The notes beneath the pieces were generated by a model that was not told where the DNA came from, made no database searches, and worked only from the letters and a program-made list of their open reading frames with translations. Below are positions 1 through 6,456 of a stretch of 6,836 bases of DNA, in pieces (within the stretch, counting starts at the first letter, position 1; every line of letters starts with the position of its first letter). The DNA comes from Actinobacteria bacterium UBA3086 (GTDB taxonomy: Bacteria > Actinomycetota > Coriobacteriia > Anaerosomatales > UBA3086). Location: contig DFBG01000021.1 of NCBI GenBank assembly GCA_002367305.1, positions 8,886 through 15,721 on the forward strand, read 5' to 3'. Made by a program: the position numbers and the translations under genes.

Positions 1-60
1 GAGGCCCCTGCCGAGGAAGTGGCTGACGAAGCTGTCGCCGAAGAGGATACTGAGGCATAA
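1..60 (+). CDS. rpsA: C-terminal tail of an upstream gene, probably 30S ribosomal protein S1 (partial)
   Basis: The window opens inside an open frame of 19 codons that ends in TAA at 58-60. The residues are almost all Ala, Glu, Asp and Val (EAPAEEVADEAVAEEDTEA), an acidic low-complexity tail with no fold of its own. Acidic, alanine-rich tails like this are common at the C-terminus of actinobacterial ribosomal protein S1, and rpsA is commonly found immediately upstream of coaE in actinobacteria. The identification therefore rests on context and composition, since none of the S1 RNA-binding repeats lies in the window. A strong hairpin follows 34 nt after the stop, consistent with the end of a highly expressed transcript. 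Another protein with an acidic tail cannot be excluded. Confidence 0.55.
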   Translation, partial: EAPAEEVADEAVAEEDTEA

Positions 61-93
61 GCTCCGCACTATCGGGTACGTGGGTTGATTGCT

Positions 94-133
94 GGGGCCG
101 GGTCGCGCATCGTCGCGACTCGGCCCTGTTTCT
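94..133 (+). terminator. Rho-independent terminator or attenuator between rpsA and coaE
   Basis: The left arm at 95-107 (GGGCCGGGTCGCG) pairs with 114-126 (CGCGACTCGGCCC) over 13 positions, with one G-U wobble and a six-base loop CATCGT. A further G-U pair can form between 94 and 127. The stem is followed by TGTTTCT at 127-133, a short U-rich run. This is the shape of an intrinsic terminator for the upstream gene. Only 23 bases separate it from the coaE start, so no full promoter fits between them. Transcription of coaE would then need read-through or a promoter further upstream. Confidence 0.7.
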
Positions 134-156
134 ACCGTCAGGTGGAGGGAGAGCGG

Positions 157-765
157 ATGTACGTCGTCGCAGTGACCGGAGGAATCGGTTCAGGCAAGAG
201 CACGGCTTCGAAGTACTTCAAGTCTCGGGGAGCCATCGTTCTCGATCTCGACGACATCGCTCGTGGAGCACTCTATCCCGGCAGTGATGCCCTAGCGGAG
301 GTCGCGAGGGCTTTTGGCGACCAGGTGCTCCAAGCCGACGGTAGCCTTGATCGAGGTGAGCTCGCTCGTATCGCATTCGCTGATGCAGGCAGCACGGCGA
401 GGCTCAACAGCATCGTTCACCCGGTGGTGCTGCGTGAAGTCATCGAGGGAATCACCAATCTGCGTCTCCTGGAGCGACCGCCGCGCATGGTGGTTCTCGA
501 GGTCCCGCTTCTGGCAGAAGACCCGGTCATTGCCGACGTGGCAGACACCGTTCTTGCGATAGAGACCCCGGTCGAGCGACGCATTGAGAACGCGGTTGCG
601 CGCGGAATGGATATTGATGAGGCGTGGCGTCGTGTGTCTCGGCAGGCGACCGATGCTGATCGCGCGGCTCTGGCCGATCACGTGATCTCCAACACGGGTA
701 CCGTGGAAGATTTTCTGGGTCAACTCAAGGAATACTGGGACGGGGTGGCCCCGGTTGGAACGTAG
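157..765 (+). CDS. coaE: Dephospho-CoA kinase CoaE
   Basis: This 202-residue cytoplasmic kinase phosphorylates the 3'-hydroxyl of dephospho-CoA with ATP, the last step of coenzyme A synthesis. The length is usual for the family. The P-loop is at residues 8-16 (GGIGSGKST), followed by the LDLDDIAR segment at 29-36, where the family carries its substrate-contacting aspartates. The IVHPVV motif sits around residue 88. The lid region holds R159, R162 and Q163, and the C-terminal signature ADHVISN is at 173-179. The ATG at 157 is preferred because GGAGG at 144-148 sits eight bases before it and the P-loop then lies at its normal distance from the N-terminus. An in-frame TTG at 85 would add 24 atypical residues and read through the terminator hairpin. 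The gene overlaps the next one by 11 nt, suggesting coupled translation. Confidence 0.95.
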   Translation: MYVVAVTGGIGSGKSTASKYFKSRGAIVLDLDDIARGALYPGSDALAEVARAFGDQVLQADGSLDRGELARIAFADAGSTARLNSIVHPVVLREVIEGITNLRLLERPPRMVVLEVPLLAEDPVIADVADTVLAIETPVERRIENAVARGMDIDEAWRRVSRQATDADRAALADHVISNTGTVEDFLGQLKEYWDGVAPVGT

Positions 766-1351
766 CGGTCCCTTTGCGCCGCATCGTCTTATGATCGCAG
801 CGGTCATCTTTGTGCTTGCGATCGCTACCTTGCTGTTCGTTCGCGGCCCGGGATTCGTACAGCGGATCTGGTATCCGGTCGATCATGAGATGGCGATCAA
901 GGATTCGGCCGAGAGACATGAAGTGAACCCCTATCTGGTATGCGCCCTGATCGAGGCCGAGTCGGATTGGCGTGCCGACATCGTCTCGTCGGCAGGTGCG
1001 GTTGGCCTCATGCAGGTTCTGCCGGACACTGCTTCTGAGTTGCGTGACCGTGGCTTGGTCGATTCAGAGCTCGCGGAAGGCTCGTTGTCAGACCCTGCTG
1101 TCAATATCGAGTACGGCACCGCGTATCTGCGGTTGCTCGTGGAGCGCTATCACGAGATTGAAACGGCGCTTGCCGCGTACAACGCGGGAATGGGTAATGT
1201 CGATGAGTGGGTCGATGAAGACGGGGACATTCGCGACACTATCGAGTTCCCCGAGACGCGCCACTACGTGGTGAGTGTTGTTCGTGCGCGCGATGTATAT
1301 ACGCACGTGTACCCTGATCTCTTTCCGGAATGGAGCGATTCTCGTCCATGA
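755..1351 (+). CDS. Membrane-anchored lytic transglycosylase (SLT domain)
   Basis: This 198-residue protein should cleave the MurNAc-GlcNAc bond of peptidoglycan, leaving a 1,6-anhydro end, on the outer face of the membrane. A hydrophobic stretch at residues 13-29 forms a signal anchor with no clear cleavage site. The SLT domain fills residues 45-190. It has the catalytic glutamate E69 in IEAESDW, the GLMQVLPDT motif at 84-92 and AAYNAG at 140-145. The chosen start is TTG at 755, with GGGGTGG at 742-748 as ribosome binding site; this overlaps the end of coaE. An in-frame ATG at 791 would begin directly at the anchor but has no visible Shine-Dalgarno sequence. The stop overlaps the uvrB start as ATGA. 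The domain assignment is firm, but the biological role (wall turnover, spore germination or secretion) cannot be read from the sequence. Confidence 0.9.
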   Translation: MERSGPFAPHRLMIAAVIFVLAIATLLFVRGPGFVQRIWYPVDHEMAIKDSAERHEVNPYLVCALIEAESDWRADIVSSAGAVGLMQVLPDTASELRDRGLVDSELAEGSLSDPAVNIEYGTAYLRLLVERYHEIETALAAYNAGMGNVDEWVDEDGDIRDTIEFPETRHYVVSVVRARDVYTHVYPDLFPEWSDSRP

Positions 1352-3417
1352 CTGACAAACGTTTCGAGGTCGTATCAGAGTTCGAGCCCGCAGGCGACCA
1401 GCCCAAAGCCATCGCGGAGCTCGCTGCCAACGTGCGCGAGGGTACGAGATACGAGACGCTTCTGGGAGTAACGGGCTCGGGCAAGACGTTCACCATGGCA
1501 AAGCTCATTGAGGAAGTTCAGAAGCCCACGCTCATCATGGCTCCCAACAAGACGCTTGCCGCGCAGTTGGCTTCCGAGATGCGCGAGTTCCTGCCGGAGA
1601 ATGCGGTCGTGTACTTCGTGAGTTACTACGACTACTACCAGCCGGAAGCATACGTTGCTTCGAGCGACACGTTCATCGAGAAAGACGCTTCCATCAACGA
1701 GGAGGTCGAGAAGCTTCGGCACGCGGCCACCGCCGCGCTGCTCTCCCGGCGCGATGTCGTGGTGGTTGCGAGCGTCTCGTGCATCTACGGTATCGGCTCG
1801 CCAGAGGACTATGCGGGCATGGCCGCTTTCCTCACAGTCGGCGACGAGTACGAGCGCGACAAGCTCATACGCGACCTCATCGGCATCCAGTACGACCGGA
1901 ACGACTACGAACTGGGCCGTGGCACGTTCCGAGTTCGCGGAGACGTTGTCGATGTCTTTCCGCCATACGCTGATCACCCGATCAGGATCGACTTCTTTGG
2001 TGATGAGGTCGATTCCATATCTGAGGTCGATCTGGTCACCGGCGAGGTCCGTGCGGATTTCAAATGGCTACCCGTGTGGCCGGCCACGCACTACGTCACC
2101 GCGCCGGAGAAGATGGGGGCGGCAGTCGAGGGGATTCGTGGAGAGCTGCAGACGCGGTTGGCTGAGTTCAAGGCGGAGGGCAAGCTTCTGGAGGCGCAAC
2201 GACTTGAGATGCGCGCGAGCTATGACCTGGAGATGCTCGAGACCATGGGATTCTGCTCAGGTATCGAGAACTATTCGCGTCATCTGGACGGACGCGAGCC
2301 CGGTCAACCTGCGAGCACACTCATAGATTACTTCCCTGAGGACTTCCTCTGCATTATCGATGAGTCACATGTCACCGTGCCGCAGATTCGCGGCATGCAC
2401 GCGGGCGATCGCAGCCGCAAGATCAACCTCGTCGAGCACGGTTTCCGCCTTCCGAGCGCGCTCGACAATCGGCCACTACGATTCGATGAGTTCGAGCAGC
2501 GAGTGCCTCAGTTCATCTACGTCTCCGCCACGCCCGGCGACTATGAGCAGCAAGTCAGCGAACGTGTTGTCGAGCAGATAATTCGGCCCACGGGGCTGGT
2601 TGATCCGCAGATCGAGGTCCGACCGGTCAAAGGTCAGGTTGACGATCTCATCGCTGAGATCAAGGAGCGTGTCGCTCGCGACGAGCGAGTGCTCGTGACC
2701 ACGCTGACCAAGCGCATGGCCGAGGATCTTACCGAGTATCTCTTTGAGCAGGGTGTCCGTACGCGCTATATGCATGGCGACATCGGAACACTGGAGCGCA
2801 TCGAGATCCTCAGTGACCTGCGACGCGGCGGCTTTGACTGCCTCGTTGGCATCAACTTGTTGCGAGAGGGGCTCGACCTGCCCGAGGTGTCGCTTGTGGC
2901 GATCCTGGATGCAGACAAAGAGGGGTTCCTGCGCAACTTCCGGTCGCTTATTCAGACCACCGGTCGCGCGGCGCGCAACGTATCGGGAACCGTACTCATG
3001 TACGCGGACAAGGTGACCGACTCCATGCGCGCAGCCATTGACGAGACGGATCGTCGACGTGCGATCCAGGTTGCATACAACGAAGAGCATGGCATCGAGC
3101 CGCAGACCATCCGCAAGGCGATCAATGACATCGCGCAGTACATGTCGGAAGGGGAGGTCCAGGTCACCACTGCAGAGGAGGCGGCAAAGGAGCTCTCCAA
3201 ACTGCCTCGCGCAGAGGTGATGCGACTCATCTCAACGCTGGAAGAGGACATGGTCGCCTCATCCGAGGCTCTCGATTTCGAGGCTGCCGCACGCCTGCGT
3301 GATCAGGTTGTGAAGCTCAAGGCGGAGATTGAGAAGAGCTCGGAGGACGAGGTTCTCGATCGGCTCAAGAAGGGCGCGCGCAAAGGGTCCGATCACGGGC
3401 GACGCAAGCGTCGATAG
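1348..3417 (+). CDS. uvrB: Excinuclease ABC subunit B (UvrB)
   Basis: UvrB is the damage-verifying helicase-like subunit of nucleotide excision repair. It is loaded by UvrA and recruits UvrC for incision. The 689-residue protein is slightly longer than the E. coli enzyme of 673 and looks intact. Walker A is GVTGSGKT at 40-47. The beta-hairpin with its run of tyrosines (SYYDYYQPEAY) that grips damaged DNA follows at about residues 90-100. The DESH box is at 338-341, the motif VI segment QTTGRAARN is at 536-544, and the C-terminal UVR domain that contacts UvrC starts near 632 (ALDFEAAARLRDQ). The ATG at 1348 forms an ATGA overlap with the transglycosylase stop. GGAG at 1332-1335 lies 12 bases upstream, rather far, so translation may depend on the upstream gene. 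An in-frame ATG at 1330 would add six residues. No LexA box was noticed in front of the gene. Confidence 0.98.
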   Translation: MTDKRFEVVSEFEPAGDQPKAIAELAANVREGTRYETLLGVTGSGKTFTMAKLIEEVQKPTLIMAPNKTLAAQLASEMREFLPENAVVYFVSYYDYYQPEAYVASSDTFIEKDASINEEVEKLRHAATAALLSRRDVVVVASVSCIYGIGSPEDYAGMAAFLTVGDEYERDKLIRDLIGIQYDRNDYELGRGTFRVRGDVVDVFPPYADHPIRIDFFGDEVDSISEVDLVTGEVRADFKWLPVWPATHYVTAPEKMGAAVEGIRGELQTRLAEFKAEGKLLEAQRLEMRASYDLEMLETMGFCSGIENYSRHLDGREPGQPASTLIDYFPEDFLCIIDESHVTVPQIRGMHAGDRSRKINLVEHGFRLPSALDNRPLRFDEFEQRVPQFIYVSATPGDYEQQVSERVVEQIIRPTGLVDPQIEVRPVKGQVDDLIAEIKERVARDERVLVTTLTKRMAEDLTEYLFEQGVRTRYMHGDIGTLERIEILSDLRRGGFDCLVGINLLREGLDLPEVSLVAILDADKEGFLRNFRSLIQTTGRAARNVSGTVLMYADKVTDSMRAAIDETDRRRAIQVAYNEEHGIEPQTIRKAINDIAQYMSEGEVQVTTAEEAAKELSKLPRAEVMRLISTLEEDMVASSEALDFEAAARLRDQVVKLKAEIEKSSEDEVLDRLKKGARKGSDHGRRKRR

Positions 3418-3434
3418 CGACTCGATACTCGCCG

Positions 3435-3462
3435 TTGCCCTTGCGCCTACTGGGTGTATACT
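3435..3462 (+). promoter_or_regulatory. Sigma70-type promoter of the tetR-ABC cassette
   Basis: The -35 box is TTGCCC at 3435-3440, with four of six consensus bases. A 16-base spacer separates it from the -10 box TATACT at 3457-3462, with five of six. Transcription would start near 3469, giving an untranslated leader of about 78 bases before the regulator. The promoter lies right after the uvrB stop, where the GC content visibly drops. No terminator for the uvrB transcript was found, so read-through from uvrB is also possible. Confidence 0.6.
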
Positions 3463-3474
3463 TACCAGTAAGTA
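3459..3474 (+). promoter_or_regulatory. Palindromic operator, probably for the adjacent TetR-family repressor
   Basis: The sequence TACTTAC-CA-GTAAGTA is a perfect inverted repeat with 7-bp arms and a two-base centre. It overlaps the last four bases of the -10 box and the expected transcription start, so a protein bound here would block RNA polymerase. TetR-family regulators typically bind palindromes of this size in their own promoters. The partner is inferred from position only. The right arm continues as GTAA-GTAA-GTAG, giving a short direct repeat from 3468. Confidence 0.65.
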
Positions 3475-3532
3475 AGTAGCCCGGTTGAGGCGTTTTCCAG
3501 TGATAGGGAAGCCCTCGAGCCACACTGATTCC

Positions 3533-3549
3533 GGAGGTGTCTCTCTATT
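3533..3549 (+). promoter_or_regulatory. Ribosome binding site and ATT start codon of the TetR-family gene
   Basis: GGAGG at 3533-3537 is a full anti-Shine-Dalgarno match, nine bases before an ATT at 3547-3549. The frame downstream is closed on the left by TGA at 3526-3528. Between that stop and the first ATG at 3586 there is no ATG, GTG, TTG or CTG in frame, only ATT and an ATA at 3565. The site therefore fixes ATT as the most likely initiation codon. Confidence 0.6.
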
Positions 3550-4140
3550 TCGACGCGCGATGACATATTTGCGACTGCGCTCGAAATGTTCCTACGTCTC
3601 GGCTACGACGGGACCACGCTCGACGCAGTGGCCGAGGCGGTCGGCGTGACCAAGCCGGCCATCTACTATCACTTCAAGAGCAAGGATGGGCTATTCAAGG
3701 AGCTCTTCTCCGGCATGATCGAGGGCACGACAGCTGATTACTTCGCGATGCTTCAAGGGGCGAACGGCCCCAACGAGATGCTCGACGTCATGTTCGGCTC
3801 AATGAGTGAGATCGAGGCTGAATTCTCCAGCACGCCTGACGCAGGTATCGATCTTGCCTACCTGCCATTCATGATCGATGCGGCTCGACGTTTTCCTGAA
3901 CTCAGGGAGCTGCTCGATGGTTTCTATACGCGGACGATAGAGCTGATCGTCGTCCAGCTCGAGACCGGCAAAGAGACCGGCGAGGTTCGTCTCGATCTCG
4001 ACTGCCGTATGGCCGCGCTCGCCCTCGTCTCGGAGTTCGAGGGCCTGCTGCTGGTCGGTTCCATCGCGAAATCGTGCGACGACCGTGGCATGGAGCTCGG
4101 TATCGCTGAGTTGTTCAGAAGGGGGATGGCGTCGGCGTAG
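3547..4140 (+). CDS. TetR/AcrR-family transcriptional regulator, ATT start
   Basis: The 197-residue product is a one-component DNA-binding regulator, expected to be a dimer that releases DNA when a small hydrophobic ligand binds. Read from the ATT, the N-terminal domain is complete. Helix 1 is at about residues 4-18 (DDIFATALEMF). The helix-turn-helix follows, with TTLDAVAEAVGVTKPAIYYHF at about 23-43. The next residues, KSKDGLF, are typical of the family. Residues 51-197 form the all-helical ligand domain, which is not conserved enough to name a ligand. Starting at the first ATG (3586) would remove 13 residues and break helix 1, which argues against it. The total length is normal for the family. 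The ABC transporter begins 52 nt downstream on the same strand with no terminator between, so the regulator probably represses its own operon through the palindrome at 3459-3474. Confidence 0.9.
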   Translation: MSTRDDIFATALEMFLRLGYDGTTLDAVAEAVGVTKPAIYYHFKSKDGLFKELFSGMIEGTTADYFAMLQGANGPNEMLDVMFGSMSEIEAEFSSTPDAGIDLAYLPFMIDAARRFPELRELLDGFYTRTIELIVVQLETGKETGEVRLDLDCRMAALALVSEFEGLLLVGSIAKSCDDRGMELGIAELFRRGMASA

Positions 4141-4192
4141 CAGGTTGCGTCATCACCCAGGACGAACACACATGCGAAAGGAGTCAACACAC

Positions 4193-5125
4193 GTGTCAGC
4201 AGTTATCGAAACAAAGGGCATGAGCAAGTTCTACGGCAAGCATCGAGGAGTGATCGATCTCGATCTCTCGGTCGGCAGGGGAGAGACATACGGCTTCCTT
4301 GGGCCCAATGGCGCCGGCAAGACCACCACCATCAGATGTCTGTTGAGCATGCTAAAAATGACCCATGGCGAGGCACGAGTTCTGGGGGAGGCAGTCACGC
4401 TGGACGGCGCGGCACTTCGCCAGCGCATCGGCTACATCCCCGGCGAGGTCTTCATGTACGAGAAGGAGACCGGGCGCTGGATGCTCGACTATATCTCCGG
4501 GTTCCGCGGCGGCAAGGGCGCGAGCGAGACAGAGCTCATCGAGCGTCTTGAGTTCGATCCGAGCCGCAAGATCCGGGAACTCTCCAAGGGGAACAAGCAG
4601 AAGCTCGCTCTCATCATCGGGCTTATGCATGACCCGGAGCTTCTGATCCTAGACGAGCCCACGAGTGGCCTTGATCCTCTCAATCAGGACGTTGTGTTCG
4701 ACATCATCGAGGAGCGCGTCAAAGAGGGAGCGACCCTGTTCTTGTCGAGTCACATTCTCTCCGAGGTCGAGCGTGTCTGTGAGCGTGTCGGCATCATCCG
4801 CGAAGGTCGTCTCGTCGCCGACGAGAACATGCATGAGCTGCTCGCCAGGCGACTGCGCGAGTTGACCGTGAAGTTCGCCGATGGGGTCGATGCATCGACC
4901 CTGGGTGGTATGCCCAGTGTCGAGGATGTCGTATCCATCGATGCGAACACCCTGACAGCCACCGTGACCGGTGAGGCCGTGGACGGTCTGATCAAGCACC
5001 TTGCTGCGCACAGCCTCACCGATGTGACGCTCCAGCACGCGAGTCTTGAGGACGTGTTCATGGAGTTCTATAGGGATGATGCTCACAAGGATAGTGCGGA
5101 TTCGAAGGGCGGTGATGCGTCATGA
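4193..5125 (+). CDS. ABC-2 type transporter, ATP-binding protein
   Basis: This 310-residue cytoplasmic ATPase would power the permease encoded next to it. Walker A is GPNGAGKTT at 37-45, the signature is LSKGNKQK at 130-137, Walker B LLILDEPT starts at 150, the D-loop is SGLD, and the switch histidine is H187. Two elements deviate from textbook ABC proteins: the signature is LSKGN instead of LSGGQ, and the Q-loop reads GYIPGE (80-85) with glycine where glutamine is usual. Both deviations recur in a group of exporter ATPases with an extra C-terminal domain, seen here at about 220-300 and ending in LEDVFMEFY. The GTG at 4193 is chosen because AAAGGAG at 4177-4183 lies nine bases before it. An ATG at 4172 would place that sequence inside the coding region. 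The stop overlaps the permease start as ATGA. Export of a drug, peptide or lipid is likely, but the substrate is unknown. Confidence 0.93.
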   Translation: MSAVIETKGMSKFYGKHRGVIDLDLSVGRGETYGFLGPNGAGKTTTIRCLLSMLKMTHGEARVLGEAVTLDGAALRQRIGYIPGEVFMYEKETGRWMLDYISGFRGGKGASETELIERLEFDPSRKIRELSKGNKQKLALIIGLMHDPELLILDEPTSGLDPLNQDVVFDIIEERVKEGATLFLSSHILSEVERVCERVGIIREGRLVADENMHELLARRLRELTVKFADGVDASTLGGMPSVEDVVSIDANTLTATVTGEAVDGLIKHLAAHSLTDVTLQHASLEDVFMEFYRDDAHKDSADSKGGDAS

Positions 5126-5919
5126 GTTGGAATCTCTTCAAGGGAACGATGCATCAGCGCCGCAAGCCCCTCTTCTGGTTCTCATTCAGCCTCGTGGCGT
5201 ATTCATGGATGATGGTCTGGTTCTGGCCGCAGATGGGTGGCGCCGAGTACGCGGAACTTGCCGAGTCCATGCCGCCTGAGATGATCGCCCTCTTTGGTGA
5301 CGCAGAGCTGTCGCTCGCTTCGCTTGGCGGCTACTTCCAAACGGAGTATCTGGGCCTCATGTGGATGGTGATCGTGGCCGCTGCACTCATCGGATACGCA
5401 GCGAAGATGATCGCGGGCGAGGTGAACGGCGGGACGATGGAGCTGCTTCTGAGCCAACCACTCTCGCGCTCTAAGTTCATTCTCACCCGCATGGCAGGCC
5501 TGGTCCTGCAGGTTCTCCTGCTCAGTGCGGCCACATTCGTGCCCATTCAGATCCTTGGGCCCGGATACGACATCGAGCTTACGGCCAAGGTGTTCTGGCT
5601 GTTGTTCGGTCTGGGGTCGTTGCTGATGCTCGCTATCGGCAGTTTCGCCTTCATGGTCTCGGCGCTCTCGCGTGATGGGGGGAGGCCGACAACCCTCACG
5701 TCGGCGGTCATCGCAGGAATGTGGATCGCATCCTTTCTCGCGGATGTGTCCGACTTCGCGGATGCGCTCGACCCGTTCAACCTGCTCAGCTACTGGGAGC
5801 CGGGCAAGGTCATCAACAACGGTGCTCTGGCCACGAACGCATGGTGGGTCTACGCAGGAGTGTCCGTTGTGTGTCTCGTGATCGCGTACATCGGTTTCAT
5901 GAGGCGTGACGTCGCGTAA
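5122..5919 (+). CDS. ABC-2 type transporter, permease protein
   Basis: This is a 265-residue integral membrane protein. Six hydrophobic segments are visible at about 17-36, 75-97, 121-146, 155-182, 190-208 and 238-258. The stretch after segment 2 (EVNGGTMELLLSQPLSRSKF, about 99-118) is the cytoplasmic coupling region typical of ABC-2 permeases, which contacts the ATPase. A short extracytoplasmic loop at about 37-74 is acidic and methionine-rich. With only one permease gene present, the working pump is probably two copies of this protein plus two of the ATPase. The start overlaps the ATPase stop (ATGA), and GGGCGG upstream gives a plausible ribosome binding site. This gene ends the cassette, since a terminator hairpin follows 51 nt downstream. 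Confidence 0.92.
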   Translation: MSWNLFKGTMHQRRKPLFWFSFSLVAYSWMMVWFWPQMGGAEYAELAESMPPEMIALFGDAELSLASLGGYFQTEYLGLMWMVIVAAALIGYAAKMIAGEVNGGTMELLLSQPLSRSKFILTRMAGLVLQVLLLSAATFVPIQILGPGYDIELTAKVFWLLFGLGSLLMLAIGSFAFMVSALSRDGGRPTTLTSAVIAGMWIASFLADVSDFADALDPFNLLSYWEPGKVINNGALATNAWWVYAGVSVVCLVIAYIGFMRRDVA

Positions 5920-5970
5920 CTCAAGCGGCACCGCGTTCATCCCGCATGGTTGACACGCGTAGGCATAGAG

Positions 5971-6011
5971 AACGGGCACTCCACTGAGAGGTGGGGTGCC
6001 CGTTGTTCGTT
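5971..6011 (+). terminator. Intrinsic terminator after the ABC cassette, possibly bidirectional
   Basis: The arms at 5971-5984 (AACGGGCACTCCAC) and 5991-6004 (GTGGGGTGCCCGTT) pair over 14 positions with one wobble pair and a TGAGAG loop. They are followed on the plus strand by GTTCGTT, a modest U-rich tract. The hairpin lies between two convergent genes, 51 nt after the permease stop and 28 nt beyond the stop of the minus-strand gene. It could end both transcripts, although the U-run on the minus side is weak. Confidence 0.8.
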
Positions 6012-6032
6012 GGCTTACACGGAGCGAACGTG

Positions 6033-6395
6033 TCAGTCGATACTGAGCAGCCCCTTGAGCACGTCGCACATATGGTCCGCATCGACGAATAATGCGTCGG
6101 GGAATCGGCTTCGTGTCTCCTGGACGGCATGTTCCGATCCGCCGACGAACACGACGGGAATCGACGATGTATGCAGATTTGCAAACAGGGTACGAGCGAG
6201 CTCTCGGCCGCGGGCCGCATCGCGGGCGAGGAAGACGAGAATCGCATCCGGGGGGTTCGATGCCGCGCTCTTGAGGGTGCGCGATGAATCCGAGGCTTCT
6301 GTCTCTACTGAGCACCCTTCGGTGCGCAAGGGGATAGCAAGGTCGTCGACCTCGTCGGCGTCCCAGTGTACGAGCATTAAGCGCTTGCCTGACAT
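6033..6395 (-). CDS. Receiver-like (CheY-fold) protein lacking the phosphorylation site
   Basis: This 120-residue soluble protein has the alternating strand-helix layout of response-regulator receiver domains and no output domain. It has a first strand KRLMLVHWDAD, a third strand PPDAILVFLAR at 48-58 and a fourth strand IPVVFVGG at 79-86. Aligned by eye, the phospho-accepting aspartate is replaced by F55, the conserved Thr/Ser by G85, and the lysine near the fifth strand by D105. Phosphotransfer therefore looks impossible. The layout resembles small stand-alone proteins I remember with PDA-x4-LxR...HGR and PLVFVGG motifs, but I cannot name the family. The start at 6395 is supported by AAGGAG (complement of 6402-6407) six bases upstream. 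The frame is open to 6503, but that extension would run across the arsR promoter. The gene is divergent from the metal sensor and convergent with the transporter. A scaffold or protein-interaction role is a guess. Confidence 0.75.
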   Translation of the reverse strand: MSGKRLMLVHWDADEVDDLAIPLRTEGCSVETEASDSSRTLKSAASNPPDAILVFLARDAARGRELARTLFANLHTSSIPVVFVGGSEHAVQETRSRFPDALFVDADHMCDVLKGLLSID

Positions 6396-6456
6396 TCTGT
6401 GCTCCTTGCGAGTGGTTTCTTGGAGATTTATCTTACCCGTCGATGGACTGTGTGGG

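Noticed and set aside
85..156. Upstream TTG start for coaE
   Set aside because: It would make translation run through the terminator hairpin and add 24 residues before a strand that normally begins the protein. The ATG at 157 has the good ribosome binding site.
1375..1977. A 200-codon minus-strand frame opposite uvrB
   Set aside because: It lies entirely within uvrB, has no motif and no convincing ribosome binding site. Its valine-rich runs mirror the codons of the conserved UvrB tyrosine region.
3400..3413. Inverted repeat CGACGCAAGCGTCG at the end of uvrB as a terminator
   Set aside because: The stem is only about five pairs with a four-base loop, it lies inside the coding region, and no U-run follows.
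3498..3527. Possible leader hairpin before the TetR-family gene (CAGTG with CACTG, inner AGGG with CCCT)
   Set aside because: The two short stems are separated by an unpaired bulge and the inner loop is three bases. It is too weak to call a riboswitch or attenuator without conservation data.
6017..6033. Small hairpin ACACG...CGTGT just after the minus-strand gene
   Set aside because: Five pairs with a seven-base loop and no U-run. The larger hairpin at 5971-6004 is the better terminator.
5203..6315. A 370-codon open frame on the minus strand opposite the permease
   Set aside because: It is antisense to a well-supported membrane protein and also overlaps the receiver-like gene in another frame. 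The product is rich in Arg, His and Pro with no recognisable motif or fold. Long antisense frames are expected from GC-rich codon bias.
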